From Heterobasidion occidentale (taxonomy: Eukaryota; Basidiomycota; Agaricomycetes; Russulales; Bondarzewiaceae): 64,000 nt of DNA. The notes beneath the pieces are model-generated. The model was given only the letters and a program-made list of their open reading frames with translations. It was not told the origin of the DNA and did not search any database. Shown piece after piece: positions 11,396 to 21,175 of the stretch; within the stretch, counting starts at the first letter, position 1, and the number at the start of each line of letters is the position of its first letter. The position numbers and the translations under genes were made by a program. The DNA is taken from the NCBI GenBank assembly GCA_039111635.1, contig JBCAQO010000002.1, forward strand, positions 930,001-994,000. Reading direction: 5' to 3'.

Positions 11396-12909
11396 ATGGC
11401 TTGGTACTGCGACGACGACCTTTCGAGTAAGTTGTATATTCGTATATTGAAGAACTTCGGTACAAATGAACAAACTCGTTTACAGCTCCTGGCGCGGGGC
11501 CGTCGCGCTCACAAAACTATGCTGCCGATTCACACAGTGAGAACGATCTCACAGACGAGGAATCTGTAAGTTCAAACTTAGCTTGGAACGAGCAACACGT
11601 CACTCATTCCTATGCACTCATAGGACGAGGGCGTCGGCCTGCATCGGTTCGGGGGACGTGTCATCCCTCCTGCGGAGCCATGGCCGTACTCATACATTGC
11701 CCATGGTGGATACGTGGGCCCGATGGAGGGGATGCCACCTCGTTCGCTCCTGACGAGCTCCTTCGGTACAACAGCGCCTTTCGAACCATCCGCTTCAGTC
11801 CAGGACATTTACCTGGAGAACTACGGCACATACACAGGCGCAGGGCCCCTCCCACCCACAGTACCCGCCACTCACGCGCACACCGAAGTGATCCCCCGCC
11901 AAATCCCTAACTCATCCTTCTCGACCCTAGCAGGCGCGCTCGAACCGATCCTGGAGTCCCCTCACCGCATCCACACCCTGCCCTTCTCCTCGCTGATAAT
12001 GGCGGTCGACCCAATCCGAGGCCCGTGGCGCGAGCTGGCGAGAGAGATTACGGAGGCACCGCGCGAATCCGTGAGTCGTGTGTTGGCGGAAGTGCCTCCG
12101 CAGGTGCCCGTCTTGGAGCCCATCGCAGAGCCGGCGTCGGCGCCAGAGCTCACCCCACCGCCAATGCCACAGGAGCCAGTGGAGGATGCAGACCAAGGAC
12201 CGCTACGGAAGAAGGCAAAGGTGATCGACGGGAACGAGAAGCAGAGGGAAGGGGAAGGTCAGAGAGGGATCCAGGGAGGAAGCGGTGTGAAGGGGAGGAG
12301 GCAGGTTGTCCGGGGGCAACGCAGGGCCCCAATTGAGGGGTGCGGGAAGTTTTCGGTGATGAGGCCGCAGGATTATGTGGCAAGGAGAAGGGAGACGGTG
12401 GGGGCGCGAGACCAGATCCCTGTGGTCCGTCCACAGGTGCACGGCAGCACCCTCCAAAGAACTACATTTACATCGACGACATCCACCCACAGGGTGGAGA
12501 ACCCCACAGGTGAGCCAGTCCCCGAGACTGTACCGCAGTCCTTCGGAGGGTCCTGGACGGCGGCACCTGGGGAGAAGAAACCGCGCGAAAGCGCAAGAGT
12601 GCCGACCCCCACGTCTGCGACGAGTGCGGCATGTGGCTGTCGTGCCCGTCTGACATGGCCCGTCACAAGGCCGGTCGCGACCACGGAAAACTCGCAAAGT
12701 TCAAATGCGACGAGTGTGGTGCCCCCTTCTTTCGGAAGGATGCAGTCCACCGTCACAAGAAAGAGCACTGCAAGTACAGGCACAGGCGCAACGGCGACGA
12801 GCATGATGGCGACGGCGGTCGCTCACAGGACTGGAGACGCGACGGTCAAGAGGGCGGAGAAGGGGGCATGGGGCCCATGGGAGGCTGTATGCTCAGCTGG
12901 CAGGGGTGA
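11396..12909 (+). CDS. C2H2 zinc-finger protein, four exons
   Basis: Probable nuclear DNA-binding regulator of about 443 aa. Exon 1 is 11396-11426, exon 2 11486-11565 and exon 3 11624-12509; the first two introns (59 and 58 nt) have GTAAGT donors and TACAG/CATAG acceptors and keep one frame. The last exon carries two C2H2 fingers: CDECGMWLSCPSDMARH with an H-x5-H ending, then CDECGAPFFRKDAVHRHKKEH with H-x3-H, separated by a KLAKFK linker. The third intron starts at GTGAGC (12510). Its acceptor could be 12538 (29-nt intron, very short), 12574 or 12577, and all three restore the same frame. The centre is Pro/Glu-rich and disordered, with a possible nuclear localisation signal LRKKAKV. The start ATG at 11396 is the first in the joined frame. 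No promoter was recognised. Confidence 0.75.
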
Positions 12910-13161
12910 AGGTGCGTACCTTTCCATCCTGGCTTTCATTTTCTCTTCGCTCGCTCTTTTGTTTCACACCGCACCCCATCGATGCCTTTTCCTTTCCACT
13001 CCCTACCACCCTCGTCATTCTTGAGGTCCTCTTGAACTCGGATCGATTCGGATGAGAAGCTGACGCGCTGTGTGTCTTTACAGGGATCCGTGGTCGACGT
13101 CGAGCCCGGCATTGTAGTCTCCGTTGCTGACCTAACGCAGAAGATAGTCGTTCTGCTTATA
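12910..13161. other. 3' flank of the zinc-finger gene
   Basis: Possible 3' UTR with one more intron-like segment (GTGCGT at about 12912 to TTTACAG at about 13081) lying after the stop codon; no coding call. Confidence 0.35.
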
Positions 13162-13955
13162 CAGTGTAGTGGTAGTCCTTGTCTCACTGGTAGTCCTTGA
13201 CACACCTCCAATAAAACTTCTGCATTTCACTTCCCAAAATCTTCATAAAATCATATCAGCTATACGTACCATGTGTGCATGTTTGTACAGAAATCTGTGG
13301 TCCCTTGTGCGAAGATGCATTCCGGGCAAGAGCATATACATCAGGAATGGCCAAAATTAAGCCATAATTAACTTTCATATGCTAAATTGCTCCACAGTTG
13401 GAATTTAAGCACCCTCCAAAAAGCACCTGGGTATTTAGCCTGGTTAAATGTGTACCTAATACAGTAGATTTGAAAGAAATCCATCTAGGTTTGGATCGTA
13501 GAGAGCCTTTGAGATAACAAGTGTGACGCGACTCGGAGCCCCACACCGAGACGCCTCGCGCGTCGCCTCTAAACCATTGTTGCCGACTGAATTTCTCTAC
13601 CTCTCATTGCAGGTCCTCTTCACCAGATCTATCTGAAATCAACACAACAGGGTGCCAATTATCTCAACAAGATAAGAAAAACAAAGTTATTGAAGGACAA
13701 TGAGGCCCGCATGCAGGTTGCAGTAGCATGCCGTGACAGTGTCACGCTGTGTCAAGGACCCCCATTCCGTGACATTTCGCTATTGTTCCAAAACATTTGA
13801 TAGTGCAACATTTCTGGTGCCATTCCATCACAAAAAATCTGCGACATCTTCCTTTACATACAGAATCTATGATAATTTTTTTGAGGTTGTGGGAGCAATG
13901 AGGAAAGCAGGAATTTAATCACAAATCTGGTGAGACAAGGACTACCACTACACTG
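13162..13955. mobile_element. Small non-coding TA-flanked TIR element (Tc1/mariner-pogo-like MITE)
   Basis: 26-bp perfect terminal inverted repeats start CAGTGTAGTGGTAGTCC at 13162 and end in the complement at 13955. The element is flanked on both sides by TA (13160-13161 and 13956-13957), the duplication expected of Tc1/mariner-superfamily insertion. It has 794 bp, no transposase ORF, and internal short palindromes such as TGACAGTGTCA. It abuts the left inverted repeat of the next element. Confidence 0.8.
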
Positions 13956-13959
13956 TAGG

Positions 13960-14005
13960 GTCTGCATCCAAATTGGGGGGGTCTTGCGGGTAGTAGGGAT
14001 TTCGG
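13960..14005 (+). repeat. Left inverted repeat of the DUF6589/RecQ unit
   Basis: Reads GTCTGCATCCAAATT, core GGGGGGGTC, then TTGCGGGTAGTAGGGATTTC. The arms match the complement of 20705-20749 with few changes; the 9-bp core does not (see findings). Confidence 0.75.
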
Positions 14006-14039
14006 CCTTTGCCGCGCTCGCTCGAGAGTTTTTGAAGCC

Positions 14040-17000
14040 ATGCCGAAGGATGCCGTGCTTAATAATTTATTGAGCGTCAGCATGATTATCATGTGTAGCT
14101 ACGAGAGAAAGAGGATTGAGCCAAAGCAACATATGAGACATGCATCCCTCGTTCTTCAATGCTCACATGAAATTGTACAATCCCTACACAGAACTCTCTC
14201 CCTTCTATCAAACACCCATTCCAATGTTAACCCTGCTCAAAATACTGCACCTGCGGAAAACGGCCCCATTGCTGCTAAGCTGCAACCCCGCGCGAAGCGT
14301 GCGTACACCGAGCGTCGATCCAAAGCACAGAAGCTTGAAGATATACTGGCTGCAATCCGGCGGGCCGACTGGAGTCTAGGGGAGTTTTTTCACATGCTGT
14401 TTTCGGAACCAGGCAGACAAAAGGCAGCAGGAGCAGAACACGGTGAAAAAAAACAAAGGTGGCGTCGTTCCGATAGCCATCGACATTTCGTGGACAAATT
14501 TTTATCAGGAAGCACAAAATACACACCGTATCATATTGTCAAGTTAATGTACCTCCACAAGGCGGCGCACCCATCCTATTCTCACCCGGACGCACGCGAG
14601 TACTTCTCGACAGACACTGCCGCTGAGTCTATAGAGTACGCACGTCCTGCTTTGTCAACGTGGGCATTAGAGCTCGTGGTGGCTCAGTTGGTGAAGGAAT
14701 CAACATACCTGGCTTCCAACAAAGCTGGTCTTCGAGTCCGGGCCTCACAGAAGATAAAGAAGGATCCTCCAAGTAGCGGCGCTCCCGAAGCCCCGGAAAC
14801 ACCAGGAGCGACACTTTCCGGTCCACATAGCACCCAGGGGGACCCACAGCTGAAGGAGGCATCAAATATTCTACTCGTTGATGAAGATTCTGGATCAGAA
14901 GATGGATGGGATGATGTTGAAGACGAGACACTTACTCATGGTCTAGAGGCGACAAACATAGCTCTTCCGCAGGACATGGATGAAGACATAGGGCAGCAGA
15001 CTGACAGCACTGGGTCAAGTGACCCATCGAGATCTGAACCGATAGACCCGAACCCGAGGCTCGAGGACAAGCTGGCGGGTCAGCGTTTGGCTGTTTCGTG
15101 GGATATTGTCAGTAAATTTTCATTTCAGACAATGAGGAGGCTGTACCGAGCCCATGCTCCTACAACATGGCATCTTCTCTCCAAGTTTGTGTCGCCAAAA
15201 CTCGTGAACAAGCCTAGGAAGCGAAAAGGGCGCATGTATCGGCCCAAATGGATAGTTAGTGTAGTCTAGTTCGCTCCACGAGACAATTCACTTACCGGGG
15301 TTGTCTTCACAGGCCCTAACAAGTATCATCAGCGAGCTCACATATACCAGGAATCAATGGGCTAACCTCTTGCCACTTTGTCGCTCTATCACGATGTTTG
15401 GATCAAAAGCTCACCATACAATGTATAGAGTCGGCAGTCGGCTCGCGCAATGCACTCCTTTTTCAACGACTCGTCGAGCCCTTATTCAGATGGCAAAAGA
15501 AGAACGTGCAGCTCTGCATAAACTGTTTGAGACAGGTGACAAACATCTTATCACAGTCATTGATAACGTACAGGTTTACGCTCGTCACTGGAAGCAACAC
15601 TTGGGCGGAAAAAGCCGCATGATCACTGGAACCGGCGGAACAGCGGTAGAGATGGAGGACTGTCCCAAAGGGGCTTTTGACCTGCAGCCGGTCCTTGAGC
15701 GGTGCACTAAACGAGAACGAGAGAAGCTTACCGTGGAATCTTTGGCCCATGATGTCGACTACAACCACCTAAAGAGGATTTCCTCCTATCATTGGGTATC
15801 TGCTCTCGTAGACCATGTCCCCGAACTTGCAGGCTATCGTGGGGCCATCGCAACTCTCTTCCAAGAGCAGGCCGTCAAGCACCAGATCAACCCTTACCGA
15901 CATACAACAGTGCACCCCCTCGGCACTACCAGCGCTGAGGAAATCACCCCACACGGAGCGAAGGATGCTATTGTCGACTTCTTGGCACAGACTGGTATCG
16001 AGGAGGCCTCTGCCCGCGATGAGATATCCTTTTTCAGTGGCGATGGATTAACATTCGCAAATATCAATAAAGTGAAGGCTTACTTGTTGGGCAAGGAGGG
16101 AGACTTCAAGTCGTTTCGGTTCCTGCGTGGCGTGCTTGAAATCTGGCATACAAAGTGGACGGACTTGAGTCGGATTTGTCGCGGTGCTTGGGGAACCGGA
16201 TGCTCAGGGGATCCTTCCACTCTAGGGTTCATAGCCGGTGTCATCGACAGCCCTATACCACCGGATCTCAGTAAGGTCGACTTCTACACAAATGCACGCT
16301 TACTCGATATCACGGTGCGAGGGCACATTCTGCAATGTTGGGAGTAAGTTGGGTTCTCCCGCCTTCCCCGCTCAATGTCATGCTAATTGCGAACACACAG
16401 GGTTGACCTGAAAACCTCCAATCTTGGCGGACATTTTCAATCACTGGCCTCTCGTAAACAAATTCCAACACTTCATGAACTCGTAAAACAAGCAGAAGTC
16501 CTCGCTGAGAGGTACTCTAGTACCGAGGCTTATGAGCGGGCACTCATTGCGCACCCAGGGCCTGACGCGAGCGGAGACGAGCACGTTCCATTGGCTGCGG
16601 CACAGTCTCAGAGTGCTGCGGATTATCATTGTCGCATGCCCGCAAACAAGGCCTTCCACGGTGACTGGCCCCTTGCCAATTCGATCTTGTTGATGCGAGA
16701 TGGAATATGGTTTCTCGAGGTCTGCCAGGCCGTCGCGAGTGGCGACATCGGCCGTGTGTGGGAGGTATTGAAAGTAAGCATTGATATTCAGCCATTTGGG
16801 GATTGCGAGCGCTCACCGGGGTTACCCAGGTGTGGATCTTCACGTTTGCCGGCGCTGGAAACACCCACTATGTTCAGTACTTGCTCGAGATGTACTGCAA
16901 TATCACCTTTGAATATCCCGAGGCAACGCGAGTGGCCCTCTTCAATAACTGGCTCGTCAACCTGAAAGGGAAACCCGGTCATTTCTGTTATGACTTGACC

Positions 17001-18074
17001 GATCGGGGCCCTTCGGGGTCGGTCTAACCAATGGATCAAGCATCACATGCTAGGCGGCTCCACTATGGAGCATACATCAAGGTATTCGGCATGTCCTTAG
17101 GAGCCAACAAGACCGATGGTTCTTCAAGACATCGGTAAAGGCTATATAAGAGGGACATGAGGCTCACAGAATTCACACAGTAATATGAGAGGCATTCACA
17201 TGCCATGGGCTTAGGGCTTATGGGTAAGCACCTCGTCGCACCATGATGGATCAGTGCGACTGGAGAAGTACAAGAGTAGGCACCGGCTGAGAGAGACGGC
17301 GACCACAGCTCTCCTAGGATGGAAACCTGGAGAAGCACACGGACTCTTACCCTATACCCCATACAGTATATAAGGCCCATAGAATAGGCTGAGGATCTTC
17401 AGTCTATTCTCTTCGTTCCCCCTGTATCTACGCATACAGGATTCTTAGAGCCAATTATTATTCCCTCCTGTATCATCGCCTGATACAGTCGAGACTTCGC
17501 CCACCACTCAGTCCATTGTGCGACCTAGGGAAGAACCTGTTACTCTTGGGTTACTGAACGAGCAGTTCATAACAATTTCCACGAGCTTGATCTTATGCAA
17601 GAACACTTCAATTTCTGGCTCGAGGAGCTCGCACAGCACAAAGGGAAAGAGTTTGGAGATGAATGGTACCGTAATGTGCTGGCCATGCACGTGCACCATT
17701 TTCTCCGCTTGAAGGAAGAAATGGAGAGCGCGGTGCTTCTTGCATCGCAGAGGAAAGGGCATTCTGACGTCGACACCAACAACGAAGTGGCCGAGGTGAT
17801 AAGAATATGCCGAGAGCATAACCTGCATCGTTTTGTGGAGAGTCGAGACTTGGGCTTTCATTCTTCTGACTCACTTGCAGCAGGGTACATCAAGCTAGGG
17901 TTCGGGGGGAAAATACAGGACTTCCTTGTCAATTCCACTCGAGAGTTGCGCAACCTAGACGATGAGATTGCGTTCCCCGCCGACGCAGCAGATGCATCTA
18001 CGTACATGTGCGCACCTATGTGTTACGAAAATGGTCAGTTAACGTTCCCTCAGGTTGCCGGTGCGGGTAGATAG
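14040..18074 (+). pseudogene. DUF6589-like protein gene, interrupted by a solo LTR
   Basis: Exons are 14040-15254, 15313-16343, 16401-16773 and 16830-18074. The introns are 56-58 nt with GT..AG ends and consistent phases (0, 2, 0). A family-1 solo LTR plus a 5-bp duplication sits inside exon 4; leaving those out, one frame of about 1,089 codons runs through. The central part has the residues I associate with DUF6589 proteins of basidiomycetes: IDNVQVY (Asp near residue 489), GDGLTFANINKVKAYLLG (Asp near 649), LEIWHTKW, and after the LTR, ELDLMQEHFNFWLEEL followed by NVLAMHVHHFLRLKEEME. Two Asp and a later Glu in such settings could be an RNase-H-like transposase triad, but that is inference. 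The N-terminal third has an acidic, disordered segment. Its neighbour is the convergent RecQ-like gene. Confidence 0.75.
16986..17574 (+). repeat. Solo LTR of family 1 with ATTTC duplication
   Basis: 589 bp with TGTTA..TAACA ends, same orientation as element B. Flanked by ATTTC at 16981-16985 and 17575-17579. It inserted in the last coding exon of the DUF6589-like gene; the reading frame matches on both sides once the LTR and one copy of ATTTC are left out. No internal element sequence remains, so it arose by LTR-LTR recombination. Confidence 0.93.
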
Positions 18075-18091
18075 AATGTCGGTACTTACTA

Positions 18092-20508
18092 CTACAAGGA
18101 TACTTGATGCCCTTCGCGAACACCGAGCCTGACGCGGTTCACCGGAGAGCCCACTTCCACTGCCGATTGACGTTTCCTCGTGTGCCCAGCTTCAACGAAC
18201 CCAGAACCGAAGGTGTGGAGGGTGGACTCGCGCACGTTCTCCTTATCGGCATACCGAGCCTTGAGCCCCTCGCTCGCGCCATCGCGCGCGCTGGATGAGA
18301 TTGACACAATCGTGGATGTTGACGATGGCAAGGGTGGCAGCACGGATCTTGCGGAAGGTAAACCTGGAGCCGCGGCTGATCAATCCAAATTGCAATGTTA
18401 GATCGACACGGAAGCAAAATGACACGCACGGTTTTCAGACTCCTCGTCTGCCAGTATTGAACCTATATGCACCGCAACCACAACGTCAACGAGAGTCTCA
18501 GAGGGCCCATGGAATACGTACCTGCGTCTGGCGTCTGCTGTCCGATCTTCTTCGCCGCGTTGGCTGCTCGCGTGAGTGCACCTTTGGCAGCGCTCTCTTT
18601 CCTCTTCCGCACGAACTCCTCATCGCACTCCTCGTTTATCCGCCTGACTAGCTCATATAGCGCATGACCGTCTTCTTCCAGGTAAGTCCAGTCAACCATA
18701 ATCTCCGCGAGGGCTTCCCGATCGCGCACGAGGTGAAATTGTTCCATGAGGACAGCAAGAGATGTCGAGGGGATGAAAGAGACTGAGGGTAAGTACCATG
18801 ATTTGGCGGTATTGCGCAGGGGCCAGTGCTGACGTTGAAACTTGTAGATCTCATCCAGGGCGCGCTCCTTCATCTCTTTGGTGAGTTTGAGTTGGGGGAT
18901 CGGGGTCACTTTGTCGACGTCTGGCAAGTGGTCATTGGGATCCGTGGGACTGCTGATGGCAGGGCCGGGATGAGCAGATTGTTGAGCTCGTTTTTTGATC
19001 ATGGAGGCGAACTGGGGGCGCCGTAAGCAGGTTGAGCATGGTAAGCGCCGCTGCGCTTCGAAGCAGCGCTCGTGTGAACGACTCCCAGGGCTTCCGAACA
19101 TGATGTTGAAGGCCACGACCAAGCATTCCCCTTGCAAATACACTCGAATCAAGCCGCGCAAGTACGGATCATTGATGAGCTTTGTCTTTTGCTTGAGATC
19201 CCCAGTCTTTTTCCCTCCTCTACTAGAACGACACCCCTTCTCTCCCTTGGGCTTGACTGCACTCCCCTCATTCTCCGCGGCTACCGATGCAACGATGGAC
19301 GATTGAATGTAGGTGATTCCGCATGCCTCTAGTTTCGTGTCGCGTCCAGCTCTCCCATTTTGCTGAAGAATGGCTTCAGCAGACTCTGGTAAACCCAGAT
19401 TAATGGAAACTTCAACGTTTCGGATGTCGACTCCCATGCCGAACTTGATTGTGGCCACCATGATGAAGGCATGGGGATCTGTACTGAAGGTGTGCAAGGC
19501 TGCTGCGTTGGACTTGGCCCAGGTCAGTCCATTATACTCTTGAACACTCTTGAGTCGTTGTTCTCCCGGGGGAAGGAGTCTCCATAGGTACGACGCCACT
19601 CGATGGCCGAGGTCAATGGTGGAGCAGTAGATAATTGTCTTCATCCGGGCGCGTGTCACCCAAGCAAGGTCAGGAAATTCACGGCCATCCAGTCCATGTG
19701 AGAGGGTACAGAACGCTAATTGGAGGTTTGCGCGCTCACACGAGCGATGTAGTACTTCGTATTGTCGAATACCGAGGTGGTCCATCAGGCGGTGCTGAGT
19801 CTCCAAGATCGAGGTAGCCGTCAATGCCAATGTAGGTACGTCCAATCGTATCCGTGCAACAACCTTTCTAAGCTGATCATAGCTTTTACGAAAGGTCTGG
19901 CTCCATGGAATAACGATGTGCGCTTCGTCGACCACGTACAACGCGAGATTGTCGCGGAAGGTGGATGTCCGCAAAACTTGGTCAAATTCCGGCGACGTGA
20001 GTCGTTCGGGGGATACAATTACCACTGTCCACTTGCATTCTTTGACCTCTTTCAACAGGTTCCTTCCTTCTTCCGAGGCACTCTTGACACTATCCATGTC
20101 AAGTGCAACGGCTGCGATTCCCAGACGTCTCATCTCGTCAACCTTTCACAGGGTCAGACTGTCAGTAGTCTCATGTATATGGACAATGTCTCCTTCACCC
20201 ACCTGACTATGACCCAAATCACTCAGAGGAGTGACAATAAGCACGACAGGGCGCTTCGGGACCCTAGTACCATACCGGGGCAATCTTGGGTCTGCTGCGA
20301 GCTTCTCAAGTACAAGAAGCGGCAAGTATGCTGCAGCAGTTTTCCCGTCGCCGCATGCAGTGACAACAAGCTGGTTGGTGCCATCGAGAGAGCGCGCGGT
20401 GGATGTGAGCTGCCAGTCATGAGCACCTGCCGGCCAAGGAACAAGGCCATCAATGATTTTTTTGAGAGCTTCCAGACCTGTGGGAGTGCACCAACCCTCA
20501 TTAGCCAT
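18092..20508 (-). CDS. RecQ-like DEAH-box DNA helicase, four exons
   Basis: Predicted ATP-dependent 3'-5' DNA helicase of about 747 aa. Exons 20508-20203, 20142-18522, 18462-18430 and 18375-18092; the introns (60, 59 and 54 nt) have GT..AG ends and keep frame. Motif I is ACGDGKT (about residues 51-57), Ia IVTPLSDL, II DEAH (about 174-177), III TLALTATS, and VI QQNGRAGRD, the last typical of RecQ-family core domains. A Cys-rich patch (CFEAQRRLPCSTC) follows the core and may bind zinc. The last two small exons add a Ser/Thr-rich tail. The start ATG at 20508 is chosen because it leads straight into the conserved GxxALxxI region; the frame is open further up. It lies head to tail against the DUF6589-like gene inside shared inverted repeats, which argues for a role in that unit's movement. 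No lesion was seen. Confidence 0.82.
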
Positions 20509-20704
20509 ATATAGAATTAAAACGAGTGAGTATAGTGCTTGCGGGACGGGCAGATGTAGTCTGTTGATTGCGCGAGAGCGTGTCGCGTCGTGGCGCGTCA
20601 AGCATGTAACCGGTAGTGTAAGACCATATGAGTAAATGCTACAGATTTTGTCATACTGGATGCGTGTTACAGTCGGAATGTGAAAGTAAATATCAAATTC
20701 CCGT

Positions 20705-20749
20705 CGAAATGCCTACTACCCGCAAGGGGGGGTCAATTTGGATGTAGAC
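20705..20749 (-). repeat. Right inverted repeat of the DUF6589/RecQ unit
   Basis: On the minus strand it reads GTCTACATCCAAATT, core GACCCCCCC, TTGCGGGTAGTAGGCATTTCG. The arms pair with 13960-14005; the core is in the opposite sense. Confidence 0.75.
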
Positions 20750-21175
20750 TACCGGCATTGCACGACGATTGGGAAAGAAGTTGTTATGTAAGGGCCGTCG
20801 CCGACCTCCTCCAACTGAAGGCGGCACCTCAGCGGCGGCCCGAGGGCAGTTGCAAAGGTCACCTCTTACAAGGTTGATCCTACTATCTACCGTCTGGGCG
20901 GCCTCTTTGTGAGGAAGATGGATCCTATCTATCACCCCGCGCAGCTTTCTTGTACAGTCTGTCAGAGCCTTTTCATCATTATTCATCTCACACCATTCAT
21001 CTCACTCGAACAACAAACACTACTTGCATGCCACGACTTTGAGATCTGAACCCGACCGGGCGATGTAAATTTTATTTTCTGTCCAATTTTTACGGCTGAC
21101 CGTCAGGATTCAGCAATGACCAGACTAGCAACTCATTCCTCAGTCACTTCTCAGTCTAGACTGCCCCGGTCTGAA
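20750..21175. other. No recognisable gene
   Basis: Spacer between the inverted-repeat unit and the V-ATPase pseudogene. Confidence 0.4.

Larger units (their letters stand above)
13960..20749. mobile_element. Candidate DNA transposon carrying DUF6589-like and RecQ-like genes
   Basis: A 6.8-kb unit is bounded by inverted repeats of about 45 bp (13960-14005 and 20705-20749) that enclose just two genes in convergent orientation, their stop codons 17 bp apart. Without the later solo LTR (16986-17574) and its duplicated 5 bp, the unit is about 6.2 kb. No clear target-site duplication was found outside the repeats, so the exact ends are uncertain. The layout (terminal repeats close to both gene starts, nothing else inside) suggests a mobile unit in which the two proteins work together. 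Assignment to a known transposon superfamily was not possible from the sequence alone. Confidence 0.6.

Noticed and set aside
12203..12804. Minus-strand ORFs of 143-164 codons under the zinc-finger gene
   Set aside because: Shadows of a GC-rich coding exon on the other strand; the plus-strand C2H2 fingers and splice phases decide the coding strand.
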